NCBI GenBank assembly: GCA_027035985.1
Contig: JALVTI010000081.1
Location: 1-36,790, forward strand
Length of the DNA: 36,790 nucleotides
Reading direction: 5' to 3'
Origin: Aquificales bacterium
Lineage (GTDB): Bacteria; Aquificota; Aquificia; Aquificales; QOAS01
How positions within the stretch are numbered: the stretch's first letter is position 1; each line of letters starts with the position of its first letter. Below, in pieces: positions 23,922 to 31,779 of the stretch. Made by a program: the position numbers and the translations under genes. The notes beneath the pieces are model-generated. The model saw nothing but the letters and a program-made list of their open reading frames with translations, ran no database searches and was not told where the DNA came from.

Positions 23922-24510
23922 CGTTATCCGTTCCCAATTGGCGGTAATAATTCAATTTTTCCCTAACTTTTTCTATTACCGCATCGAGGTCTTTCACCAC
24001 ATTTAGGTAGAAACTATCGGCTATCGGTTCGGCGAGCGAAAGGTATATCGGCAGATACTCTCCCGTGGGAGGGAAATATCTCCTGAAGCGGTAGACCTTA
24101 TAACAGAGCAATTGCGGATTAGCTCCCGTCTTAAACACATAGAGGGCTAAACTTATATCCAACCTATACCCGTATCGGTAATATTTTCGGGTTCCCTCCT
24201 CCCTGTAAAGGGTAATTTTGTAAATCTTCGCCTCGGGAAAGGTGTAAAAAAAGGTTATATCGCTACCTATACCCGTCTTTAAGAGTAAAACAACCCTCTT
24301 TTGGAGGAGGTGTTCCACAAGTTTTTCCTCCAAAAGTTTGGAAATAGTCCTTAAAAATTCCGCCGTAGGTTTGTCGTATCCCTTCAGCGACCTTATCGGT
24401 TGAGTGGTATCGAAAAACACCTTTGGTGTGTAAATCAAATCCTCCCCCAAAAGGGTCGAAGCAAAAAGGGTTAGCCCCAACAGGAGTTTAGAAGTTATTT
24501 TGCTCCACAT
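23887..24510 (-). CDS. Exported protein of unknown function, coupled to the fliJ-motE gene, 207 aa
   Basis: A signal peptide is clear: MWSKITSKLLLGLTLFASTLLGED, with cleavage likely after the small residues before Glu-Asp. The mature part has no Cys pairs or lipobox. It contains PTAEFLRTISKLLEEKLVEH, a basic strand-rich middle (IYKITLYREEGTRKYYRYGY) and a C-terminal helix DLDAVIEKVREKLNYYR. No family is recognised. The start at 24510 overlaps the end of the fliJ-motE gene by 23 nt, so it is translationally coupled to a flagellar operon. A periplasmic role in motor or basal-body assembly is a reasonable guess only. The last 35 nt overlap tolC on the other strand. Confidence 0.75.
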   Translation of the reverse strand: MWSKITSKLLLGLTLFASTLLGEDLIYTPKVFFDTTQPIRSLKGYDKPTAEFLRTISKLLEEKLVEHLLQKRVVLLLKTGIGSDITFFYTFPEAKIYKITLYREEGTRKYYRYGYRLDISLALYVFKTGANPQLLCYKVYRFRRYFPPTGEYLPIYLSLAEPIADSFYLNVVKDLDAVIEKVREKLNYYRQLGTDNATFPKGSQAQP

Positions 24511-25453
24511 ATTTGAGTATCTCCTCAATTTTTTTCCTAACGGGGGTGGCGGAAAGTTTTTCCTTTTTCTTTAATAGGGTATCGATAACCTTTGCGGCGC
24601 TATCGGGGTCCATTGAACTAAGGATTTCCCCCGCCTTGCGCACATTGGGGAGGTTTATAAGGATTTCCGCCGCCACCTGCGGGGGGGTTTTTGAGAGTAT
24701 CTCACCGGCACTGTCGGGGTCGGCTTTTGTTATAACCTCCAAAAGTTTTTTCACCTTTGCGTTAAGCCTCTTTTTCTGTTGATTTTCGAGGTTCATAGCC
24801 TCTTGGAGGAGTTTCTTTAACTCCTCCTCCTTTTGGAGGATAAATTTTTCCTTCTCCTCCAACTGTTTTTCCTTTTTCTCAAGGGCTTTAAAACTTTCGA
24901 GTAATTGGTTAGCCAATTTGTTGAAATACTCGCTCTGATACTCGAGATAGGGTTTTAAAAGCTTCTCTTCATAGGGTAGGGATTTAAGGGTCGAATTGTT
25001 ATCCCCGCCGAAGGCGGGAACCAAAATCATAAAAAAGAGTATTGCCGTCATAAATTTGCCGTAGCTCGAGCGGAGGAGGTTTTCGTTGGAGAGTTTTTGT
25101 TCCTCCCTCTTTTCCTCCTCTTTTTGAAAGGTTTTCCTCTTTCTATCTATGTAGGTGGAGATAACTTTTGTTTCCAAGTTAAGTTCCCTTATCTTTCTTT
25201 CCCTACTTTGGACTTCCTCTTTCAGTTTTTCCCTTTTGAGTTCCAGCTTTTTGAGTCCCTCCCTCAAAAAGGATATCTCTTTAAATGTTGTTAAACCCTC
25301 AAAGTTCCTAATTTTCTCCTCAAACATTTGGAGGTATCTCTTCCTTTCAACTTCCAACTTTTGGAGTTCTAACTTTTTATTTTCCAACTCTTGGAGTTCT
25401 ATAAGCCTTTCGAGTTCCTTTATCCGTTTTAGTTTCTCCAAGGTTTTCAGCAT
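24488..25453 (-). CDS. FliJ-like / MotE-like fusion protein, 321 aa
   Basis: Residues 1-132 form a long charged coiled coil with FliJ features, including the typical end KVISTYIDRKRKTFQKEEEK and EEQKLSNENLL. FliJ is a cytoplasmic chaperone and stalk of the flagellar export ATPase. Residues 135-150 (MTAILFFMILVPAFGG) form a short hydrophobic segment preceded by Arg/Lys. Residues 165-235 are a second coiled coil. Residues 236-300 carry MgtE_N-like repeats (KADPDSAGEILSK, MDPDSAAKVIDTLL), as in MotE, a periplasmic motor chaperone. The frame is unbroken across the junction. The ATG overlaps the fliA stop (ATGA). Two original genes may have fused, or an internal start at 25051 may also be used. 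Confidence 0.8.
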   Translation of the reverse strand: MLKTLEKLKRIKELERLIELQELENKKLELQKLEVERKRYLQMFEEKIRNFEGLTTFKEISFLREGLKKLELKREKLKEEVQSRERKIRELNLETKVISTYIDRKRKTFQKEEEKREEQKLSNENLLRSSYGKFMTAILFFMILVPAFGGDNNSTLKSLPYEEKLLKPYLEYQSEYFNKLANQLLESFKALEKKEKQLEEKEKFILQKEEELKKLLQEAMNLENQQKKRLNAKVKKLLEVITKADPDSAGEILSKTPPQVAAEILINLPNVRKAGEILSSMDPDSAAKVIDTLLKKKEKLSATPVRKKIEEILKYVEQNNF

Positions 25454-26187
25454 CAGAGATACCTCTCCATCTCTTTAGCCAACTTTTTAAGTGCCCTCTT
25501 TTTCAATTGGGTCACCCTTCCGGGGGAAACCTCCAATATATGGGCTATATGTTGCGTTTTTAAACCTTCAAAAAATGATAACTGTAAAACCAATAGCTCC
25601 TTTTCTCCAAGTTTCCCCAAAACCTCTTTGAGTTTCTCTAAAAGTTCCCTCCTCTCAACGGTTTCCTCTACTCCCCCTTCCCTACTTTGGATGAAGTTTT
25701 CAAATCCACCCCTGTAAAGGTAGGAGCTAAAGATATCTTCCAAAGATAGGATGTAGGAGAAGGAAACCTTTTCCTCCAAGTGGCGGAGTTCCTCCACCGA
25801 CATTGAGAGTTCCTTTGCAATTTCCTCCTCGGTGGGTTCCCTTTTTAATCTCTCCATAAGGAGGTTTCTAACTGCTTCTATTTCCTTTTCCTTTTGTCGG
25901 ATATTTTTCGCCCCAAAATCGAGGGAGCGCAAGAAATCAAACATCGCCCCCTTTGCCCTTATGAGTAGATATCTCTTCGCCTGCGGGGTTAATTTGTCCC
26001 CTTTGATACTGCCGTTTTTCAGATGTTCGAAGGAGCGGAGAACCGCCAGAACACCCTCGTTGACCAAGTCGTCAAACTCAACGGAACTATTTTCCGGAAG
26101 TTGTTTGTATATTTCCGAAGCCACCCGTTTTATATCCGGTAGGAGGGAAATAACGATACGGTTCCGCTCCTCCTTCGTTACTACCAC
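25453..26187 (-). CDS. fliA: Flagellar sigma factor FliA (sigma-28), 244 aa
   Basis: Directs RNA polymerase to late flagellar and chemotaxis promoters. Region 2 contains FDDLVNEGVLAVLRSFEHLK and the sigma-28 hallmark IRAKGAMFDFLRSLDFGAKN-type segment followed by IRQKEKEIEAV. Region 3 is REPTEEEIAKELSMSVEELR, and region 4 has the helix-turn-helix LKTQHIAHILEVSPGRVTQLKK. Length is typical. The start is GTG 26187, with TAAAAT ending 8 nt upstream, so it is probably leaderless. fliJ-motE follows with ATGA overlap, then the unknown exported protein, giving a three-gene motility operon. The anti-sigma factor flgM is not seen. Confidence 0.93.
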   Translation of the reverse strand: MVVTKEERNRIVISLLPDIKRVASEIYKQLPENSSVEFDDLVNEGVLAVLRSFEHLKNGSIKGDKLTPQAKRYLLIRAKGAMFDFLRSLDFGAKNIRQKEKEIEAVRNLLMERLKREPTEEEIAKELSMSVEELRHLEEKVSFSYILSLEDIFSSYLYRGGFENFIQSREGGVEETVERRELLEKLKEVLGKLGEKELLVLQLSFFEGLKTQHIAHILEVSPGRVTQLKKRALKKLAKEMERYL

Positions 26188-26230
26188 CTAAAACAATTTT
26201 AGAAAATTTGCTATTAAAAGTAAAAAAGGA

Positions 26231-27208
26231 TTAAGGGCGTCTTCTATCCTCGAGGAGGGCATCGCCGAGCATATTGAAGGCGAGAACCACCAAAAATATA
26301 GCCACACCGGGGGTTAAAATCCAAGGGTAGAAGGTTATAACCGTCAAACTTCGGGCGTCGGAGAGCATATTCCCCCAAGATGGATAGGGTTCCTGAATTC
26401 CCAAACCGAGGAGCGACAAAGCCGCTTCCCCAAGAATGTAGGAGGGTATTGCGGAGGTAGCCGTCACGATTAAGTAAAAGTAGGTGTTGGGAAGTATGTG
26501 CTTAAAGAGTATTCTTAAAGGGGAAGCGCCGTAGGTTTTTGCGGCGAGGACATATTCCTGCTCCCTAAGGGAGAGAACCAATCCCCTTATAACCCGCGCC
26601 AAACCAGCCCAACCTATAAAAGAGAGAATAAAAACGATAAGAAAAAATACCTCTACCGAGGACATATCGAGGGGAAAAATAGCTCTTAGGGCGAGCATTA
26701 AATAAAAGGAAGGGATAGACATCAATACCTCCGTAAGGCGCATTATCGCGTTATCGACCCAACCGCCGTAATACCCCGCCAAACCCCCGAAGAGGATACC
26801 CAACAAAAAGGTTATAGATACCCCTATGAGACCTATGGATAGGGAAATCCTCGCCCCATAGAGGAGTCTCGAAAATATATCCCTCCCCAACTTGTCGGTT
26901 CCAAATAGATAAATCCCACACTCGGGAGGGGTGTAAAAGAGTTTAAACCCGTAAGGGGTGTCTGTAAAGAAACGAACTTTGCAGATTTTGGTTTTATCCT
27001 CTTTGTAAGTTCTAAATATCGGATTTACCAACTTGTAAGGGTGAACGTAAGCTCCAATAAACTCCCCGTTGTGGAAAAAGTGAATTCTTGTAGGAGGGTG
27101 GTAGGGAGCTTTCCTATTTTGAAGGTCGTAAGGGTAGGGCGCTATAAAATCGGCAAAAATCGCCAGCAAGTAGAAAAATGTAAGAATTCCCAACGCGAAG
27201 TATTTCAT
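26231..27208 (-). CDS. ABC transporter permease, DppC/OppC type (peptide/nickel), 325 aa
   Basis: The inner-membrane permease of a peptide- or nickel-type ABC importer. The first membrane segment is LGILTFFYLLAIFADFIAPY. A ~75-residue periplasmic loop with GIYLFGTDKLGRDIFSRLLYGARISL, the family signature, follows. Five further membrane segments include the EAA loop EQEYVLAAKTYGASPLRILFKHILPN region, where the permease contacts the ATPase. The loop between residues ~25 and ~100 contains two Cys (KICKVRF, PPECGIY) and is longer than in many homologues. No partner permease, ATPase or binding protein is adjacent, so the rest of the transporter lies elsewhere. Array 2's leader starts 90 nt upstream. 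Confidence 0.9.
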   Translation of the reverse strand: MKYFALGILTFFYLLAIFADFIAPYPYDLQNRKAPYHPPTRIHFFHNGEFIGAYVHPYKLVNPIFRTYKEDKTKICKVRFFTDTPYGFKLFYTPPECGIYLFGTDKLGRDIFSRLLYGARISLSIGLIGVSITFLLGILFGGLAGYYGGWVDNAIMRLTEVLMSIPSFYLMLALRAIFPLDMSSVEVFFLIVFILSFIGWAGLARVIRGLVLSLREQEYVLAAKTYGASPLRILFKHILPNTYFYLIVTATSAIPSYILGEAALSLLGLGIQEPYPSWGNMLSDARSLTVITFYPWILTPGVAIFLVVLAFNMLGDALLEDRRRP

Positions 27209-27297
27209 TTAAAGGTCTTATTTTTTACCCCCATAGGTGGGAGAGGTTTTTAATACCTTTTAAAGGTTTTTAAAAAACCCAAATACCTTTTCGGGAC

Positions 27298-27553
27298 AAA
27301 TTCCATTAACCTTTATAAGGTCAGACTCAAGATTTAATGACAAGTTATGGGTTGAAACTTGGCAAAAACCTTTTGCAGGATTGAGTTTTTCCTTAGAGTT
27401 CCAATAAAAGGTCACACCCTAAGAAATTAATGTCCACTTAGGGTTGACCGAAAAATTCAACTTTTGCTTGACTCCATTAGGTGGTTTTGGTATTCTTTAA
27501 ACCCAAGTAAAGGTTGGGTTCCTTGGCAACTTAATAACGGTAGACTCACCTTT
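27298..27553 (+). promoter_or_regulatory. CRISPR array 2 leader, with promoter and embedded solitary repeat
   Basis: Aligns end to end with the array 1 leader in opposite orientation (256 nt each, no gaps, ~38 mismatches by hand). TTGACT (27468-27473), a 17-nt spacer and TATTCT (27491-27496) place a start near 27503, about 50 nt before the first repeat. A degenerate solitary repeat ending GGTTGAAAC lies at 27331-27358, 195 nt from the array, as in array 1. Confidence 0.85.
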
Positions 27554-27978
27554 GTTGTTATGTTCCTAGGAGGGATTGAAACTTGGATAGTCCTAACGGG
27601 ATTTTAGGTGAATTAGAAGTTGTTATGTTCCTAGGAGGGATTGAAACCCGCAATCTCTAACGAGGTTGCGAATTCCTCATATCGTTGTTATGTTCCTAGG
27701 AGGGATTGAAACAAGAGAATGGAAGCCTATCAAGAGCTTGCGGGGAATGTTGTTATGTTCCTAGGAGGGATTGAAACTATAATCCATATAATTTTCTTCG
27801 AATTCTGGGAAAAGTTGTTATGTCCCTAGAAGGGATTGAAACCTATAAGGATTGCGTCGACTTTGTATTCTTTGGCTTTTCGAACGTTGTTTTGTTCCTA
27901 TAAGGGATTGAAACATGGTCTTTTTGAGGAAACCGCACCTTTGGGTCATTGTTTTATGTCCCTATAAGGGAAAAAAAC
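27554..27978 (+). CRISPR. CRISPR array 2: 7 repeats, 6 spacers, read rightward
   Basis: The 29-nt repeats begin GTTGTTATG, contain a TCCT-AGG-AGGG stem (one G-U pair relative to array 1) and end ATTGAAAC. Starts are 27554, 27619, 27684, 27749, 27814, 27886 and 27950. The first four are identical; the fifth and sixth change toward the array 1 sequence (CCCTAGAAGGG, TCCTATAAGGG), and the seventh is degenerate at its 3' end. Spacers are 35-36 nt except one of 43 nt (27843-27885). The leader is on the left and the degenerate end on the right, so the array reads rightward. No cas genes are near. Confidence 0.98.
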
Positions 27979-28299
27979 AAATTCCTCAAACTTACCCCTT
28001 TATGGAACCAAAGAATTTAAAAGCCAACAGAAGATTTTTTGATTTCCCAAATTTACCCCTCTAAAGGTGTCCGCATTTAGCAATTTAAAAACCAAAGTGA
28101 GGTCTAACCCCACATTTTTACACTATAGGTTAGTGGTTTAAATCCTTTTCATACCATTCAGCGGAAGTAAAATTCACAAACCAACAAGAGTTTTTCCAAT
28201 ATCAATAAGACCTTTTGGAGAAATGTTAAATTTCCAACCCCTACAGGTCGGGTAATGAAACTTCTCTATCCCCGAAGGGGCTTATTATCTTCCTACTTG
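27979..28299. other. Non-coding stretch between array 2 and the 5' nuclease gene
   Basis: About 320 nt without a convincing gene. It contains T-rich and A-rich runs and a small hairpin TCCCC-GAA-GGGG region near 28268-28280. TATTAT at 28283-28288 ends 11 nt before the ATG at 28300 and is the probable -10 box of the next gene. No repeat unit is visible beyond 27978. Confidence 0.6.
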
Positions 28300-29196
28300 A
28301 TGCCGAGAAAGAGACTATACCTTTTCGATGGTTCTTCCTACATATACCGAGCCTACTACGCGTTGCCACCTCTTAAGACCAAGGGTGGTTTCCCCACGGG
28401 GGCGATATTCGGCTTTTTGAGGATGCTCCTCGCCTTTTTGAAGGAGAAAAAGCCCGCTTACGCGGGGGTTGTCTTCGATTTACCAAAAAAGACCTTTAGA
28501 AGCGAGCTATACGCCCAGTACAAAGCCCAGCGCAAACCAGCCCCCGACGACCTGAAGAGGCAGATACCGGTTATAAAAGAGCTTGTGAAACTTTTGGGTA
28601 TCCCGGTGTTGGAAAAGGAGGGCTACGAGGCGGACGACATCATTGCCACCCTCGCAAAGAGATTTTCCCAAAAGGGGTGGGAGGTAATCGTTTACACACC
28701 CGACAAGGATATGGCTCAACTGCTCTCCCTCGAGGGGGTAAAAATCGTAAACCCCCTAACGGAGGAGGAGATTACCCCCCAAAAGGTGGAGGAGAAATTC
28801 GGAGTCCTACCGGAGCAAATTCCCTCTTACCTCGCCCTCGTGGGGGATAAGGTGGACAATATCCCCGGCGTGGAGGGAATAGGTCCCAAACGGGCGAGGG
28901 AAATACTGAAAAAATACCGCTCGGTGGAGGAACTCATCGAGAATTGGGAAAAATTACCACCGAGCGTGAAAAAATACCTCTCCAAAACCTCGCCCGAGGA
29001 GTTAAAGAAGTGGCTCGAGCTGGTTAAACTCGACTACAACGTCCCCCTGGAGGTTTCGGAAAAAGACCTAAAACTCCAAAAGCCTAACTACGAAGAACTT
29101 AAGAAACGCCTTGAGGAACTGGAGATGAAAAGCCTCCTTAGGGAGCTCGAAAAAATTAGAAAAAACCACCTATTGGGGCAAAAGAGCCTTTTTTAA
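28300..29196 (+). CDS. Stand-alone 5'-3' exonuclease (PolA N-terminal domain / flap nuclease family), 298 aa
   Basis: Removes RNA primers and 5' flaps. It corresponds to the N-terminal nuclease domain of DNA polymerase I without the polymerase. Acidic metal-binding residues lie in LYLFDGSSYIYRAYYALP, GVVFDLPKKTFRSELY, LEKEGYEADDIIATLA, YTPDKDMAQLL and LVGDKVDNIPGVEGIGPKRA; the last is also the helix-hairpin-helix. It ends with HLLGQKSLF, with no polymerase domain following. Split PolA functions are known in Aquificota. The start MPRKRLYLFDG at 28300 is preferred over 28255 because of family alignment and the well-placed TATTAT. Confidence 0.93.
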   Translation: MPRKRLYLFDGSSYIYRAYYALPPLKTKGGFPTGAIFGFLRMLLAFLKEKKPAYAGVVFDLPKKTFRSELYAQYKAQRKPAPDDLKRQIPVIKELVKLLGIPVLEKEGYEADDIIATLAKRFSQKGWEVIVYTPDKDMAQLLSLEGVKIVNPLTEEEITPQKVEEKFGVLPEQIPSYLALVGDKVDNIPGVEGIGPKRAREILKKYRSVEELIENWEKLPPSVKKYLSKTSPEELKKWLELVKLDYNVPLEVSEKDLKLQKPNYEELKKRLEELEMKSLLRELEKIRKNHLLGQKSLF

Positions 29197-29255
29197 CCTT
29201 TTGCGGATATCCAATCTCTTAACCCTTCCCCTTTGAGGTTCTAATAAATAACTTG

Positions 29256-30038
29256 ATGTCCTCCGAAGGAAATAAAAGTTGTCCCCTCTGCGGTGGCTTG
29301 GGTTTTGTATTCACCGAAAAGGGGGCAAAGAGGTGCAGGTGCGTCTACGAGAGGTTTAACCTCGGCAAATACCTCAATATCCCCAAGAGGTTTTGGGACG
29401 CCGATATAAGGCAGGTTAGACAGACGTTGGATAGGAAAACGTTGGCAACCCTCTACGGGTATTTGAAGGATTTCAAGACCTTTTATAGGAAGGGAGTCGG
29501 ATTGCTCCTCGTAGGGGAACAAGGTGTGGGGAAGACCTACATAGTGTCGGCGGTTCTCAAATACCTCTACACCAAGTATAGGATAAAGGGTCTCTTCACC
29601 GACACTAAGGAGTTGTCGATAAAACTGCGCGAGAGCTTTGCCGAAAAGGGGGCGTCGGAGATTATCGAATCGCTGGCGCGCGTTCCCATTCTCGTATTGG
29701 ACGACCTCGGAAACGAGGTGCTAACCGACTGGTATAGGGAGATACTCACCGGTTTGATAAGCAGGCGTTACAACGAAAAAAAGGTTACCTTTATAACGAC
29801 CAACTATTACCCCTCCTACCTGGTTGGGCGGACTTCCGAAGGTCAAAGTCTGGGTAGGGGTGTAAAGGTGATAAGCCGCGCGGAGCGCGGGATAAATTTT
29901 CCGAAGTTAAACACCGTCTCCGAGGATATGCTCCTCGACAAACGTTTCGGCTCCCACATGGTGTCGCGCCTCGGCGAGATGACAATCCCAATAGTGGTTT
30001 TGGGGAGGGATAAGAGGCTCCAAAAGGTGGTTATCTGA
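29256..30038 (+). CDS. DnaC/DnaI-like AAA+ ATPase with N-terminal zinc motif, 260 aa
   Basis: Resembles helicase-loader ATPases (DnaC, DnaI) and the related IstB group. Residues ~8-25 form a four-Cys zinc motif (CPLCGG ... KRCRC), as in some DnaI-type loaders. Walker A is LVGEQGVGKTYIVSAVL, Walker B is VLDDLGNE, and sensor 1 is TFITTNYYP, followed by an arginine-containing SRLGEMTIPI segment. No transposase gene is beside it, which favours a replication role over IstB. The ATG at 29256 is chosen over the TTG at 29253. The 3' end overlaps convergent lpxK by 8 nt. It follows the 5' nuclease gene after 59 nt, so both may serve replication. Confidence 0.82.
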   Translation: MSSEGNKSCPLCGGLGFVFTEKGAKRCRCVYERFNLGKYLNIPKRFWDADIRQVRQTLDRKTLATLYGYLKDFKTFYRKGVGLLLVGEQGVGKTYIVSAVLKYLYTKYRIKGLFTDTKELSIKLRESFAEKGASEIIESLARVPILVLDDLGNEVLTDWYREILTGLISRRYNEKKVTFITTNYYPSYLVGRTSEGQSLGRGVKVISRAERGINFPKLNTVSEDMLLDKRFGSHMVSRLGEMTIPIVVLGRDKRLQKVVI

Positions 30039-30999
30039 CCACCTTCTCAAGTTCCTCCAACAGGTTTTTCGGAAGCCTTATCTCCCTATCCAATACGAGG
30101 AGCCTTGCGTCGGTTTTCTCCCTCAGCTTGTATAGGTCTTTAAAGGTTGTTATCCAAAGAAGGGAGGGGTCTAGTTTTACCCCCTCATACCCGTAGTGGT
30201 CGGGAAATGCGAGGGTTTCCCCTATTTGGAATCCATATCTATTTGCCAAACCTTTAAGGGTGTTTTGAAAACCTTTGTTGTCCCCCACGGCGGAGACTAT
30301 ACCGACCTTTCTCCCTTTGAGGGTTTCGAAGGGAACCTCCTCCCCCTCGGGGGTTAGGAGTCTATAGCCGACCACCCCGAGGTAGCCGAATGGTTTTCCC
30401 ATTTCGAGGCATAGTCTTTCGAGCTCCCCGTGCGGTGGTGAGGTTTTCGAAAATAGACAAAAGTTTGCCCTCCAAAGGGCGGAAAGGTGTTCCCTCAACC
30501 TCCCGAAGGGCAAAACCCTATCCCTCAAATCCTTTGGGGTCAGCAGGACTATGTCGAAATCGCGCTCAATCGCCAGGTGCTGAAAGCCGTCGTCGAGCAA
30601 AATGAGGTCGGGTTTAAAGGTCTCTTCGAGGAGGCGAGCGCCCTCGCAACGCCTTTCGGCAACCGCCACCGCTACACCCTTCAGCCTAGAGGCGTATAGG
30701 AAAGCCTCGTCCCCCGCTTCCTCGACGCCCAAAAGGGGTCTATCACCCGCCGAAACTAGGAGCGCCCCCCTCGTTTTTCTCCCGTAGCCCCTTAGAAGGA
30801 TAGCCGTTTCCACGCCTCTGGAGGAAAAGAATTTTGCGAGCTCCAAGGTGGTGGGTGTCTTTCCCGTTCCGCCCACCGAGAGGTTTCCAATTGAAACGAC
30901 AACCGCCTTTGGTCGGCACCTCTTTAGAACCCCTTTGAGGTAGAGTTTCTCCCGAACCTTTACCGCCCAGAGGTAGGGATTAAAAAGTTTCCAAACCAA
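30031..30999 (-). CDS. lpxK: Tetraacyldisaccharide 4'-kinase LpxK, 322 aa
   Basis: Phosphorylates the lipid A precursor at the 4' position on the inner membrane. Walker A is in VSIGNLSVGGTGKTPTTLEL. The LDDGFQH motif with the catalytic Asp-His is at LILLDDGFQHLAIERDFDIV. VLPFGRLREHLSAL and FPDHYGYEG are further signatures. The short N-terminal amphipathic part (WKLFNPYLWAVKVREKLYLK) anchors it to the membrane. Length is typical. It is direct evidence for a lipid A-containing outer membrane. It lies 62 nt downstream of purC on the same strand. Confidence 0.95.
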   Translation of the reverse strand: MVWKLFNPYLWAVKVREKLYLKGVLKRCRPKAVVVSIGNLSVGGTGKTPTTLELAKFFSSRGVETAILLRGYGRKTRGALLVSAGDRPLLGVEEAGDEAFLYASRLKGVAVAVAERRCEGARLLEETFKPDLILLDDGFQHLAIERDFDIVLLTPKDLRDRVLPFGRLREHLSALWRANFCLFSKTSPPHGELERLCLEMGKPFGYLGVVGYRLLTPEGEEVPFETLKGRKVGIVSAVGDNKGFQNTLKGLANRYGFQIGETLAFPDHYGYEGVKLDPSLLWITTFKDLYKLREKTDARLLVLDREIRLPKNLLEELEKVVR

Positions 31000-31061
31000 G
31001 GTGGGAAAGAATTTTACTAACTCAAAAGGGTAAGAGGAGGGGAGAAACTAATTTGGGGAAA

Positions 31062-31778
31062 TTATTGACCCTCTCCCTTAAGGCGGTTTAGAAGTTCGTT
31101 GTAAACCTCCTTTAGGTCTCCCAAATCGAACCTAAAGACATCCTTGTCGAGTTTCTTTTTGGTCTTGGCGTCCCAGAGGCGACAGCTGTCGGGGGATATC
31201 TCATCGGCTAAAACGAGCTGTCCATCGGGAGTCTTTCCAAACTCCAATTTAAAGTCTACAAGCAATATTTCCCTCGCGGCGAAGAAAGCCTTCAAGACTT
31301 CGTTGACCTCGAGAGCTATCTTTTTCATCTCCTCTATATCTTCGAGGTCGGCGAGTTTTAGGAGTTCTATATGTTCGGCGCATACCAACGGGTCGTGGAG
31401 CTCGTCATTTTTCCAAAAAGTCTCCACGAGGGGTTTTTCCAATTTTGTCCCTTCGGGGATACCGTAGCGTCTCGTAAAGCTTCCCGCGGCGAAGTTTCTC
31501 ACAACCACCTCGACGGGAATAATCTCCACCCTCTTGGCGAGCATCTCGCGGTCGGAGAGTTTTTTAATGTAATGGGTGGGAATACCCCTTTTGTTTAAGA
31601 CTTCAAAAATCAACGAAGAAATAGCGTTGTTTATAACCCCCTTGCCGACTATTTCCTCTTTTTTTACACCGTCAAAGGCGGTGGTGTCGTCTTTGAAATA
31701 GATAACGACCTTATCGGGTTCGTCGGTGGCATAAATTATCTTTGCCTTCCCTTCGTAGAGCTTCTCCCTCTTCTCCAT
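31062..31778 (-). CDS. purC: Phosphoribosylaminoimidazole-succinocarboxamide synthase PurC, 238 aa
   Basis: Ligates aspartate to CAIR in purine biosynthesis. The opening KREKLYEGKAKIIYATDEPD is the family start. KGVINNAISSLIFEVL, IPVEVVVRNFAAGSFTRRYG and LVDFKLEFGKTPDGQLVLAD with EISPDSCRLWD are the standard signatures. The length of 238 aa is exactly typical of the short bacterial form. It begins one base after the stop of the LolA-like gene upstream, so they are cotranscribed although functionally unrelated. Other pur genes are not in the window. Confidence 0.97.
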   Translation of the reverse strand: MEKREKLYEGKAKIIYATDEPDKVVIYFKDDTTAFDGVKKEEIVGKGVINNAISSLIFEVLNKRGIPTHYIKKLSDREMLAKRVEIIPVEVVVRNFAAGSFTRRYGIPEGTKLEKPLVETFWKNDELHDPLVCAEHIELLKLADLEDIEEMKKIALEVNEVLKAFFAAREILLVDFKLEFGKTPDGQLVLADEISPDSCRLWDAKTKKKLDKDVFRFDLGDLKEVYNELLNRLKGEGQ

Positions 31779-31779
31779 A

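Noticed and set aside
10871..27978. Reading the block between the arrays as a CRISPR-associated operon
   Set aside because: All genes between the arrays are housekeeping or envelope genes; none resembles a Cas protein, including the Uma2-like nuclease, which belongs to a different family.
29256..30038. IstB transposition helper as an identity for the ATPase
   Set aside because: IstB-like by fold, but there is no IstA transposase or IS end nearby and the N-terminal zinc motif fits helicase loaders better.
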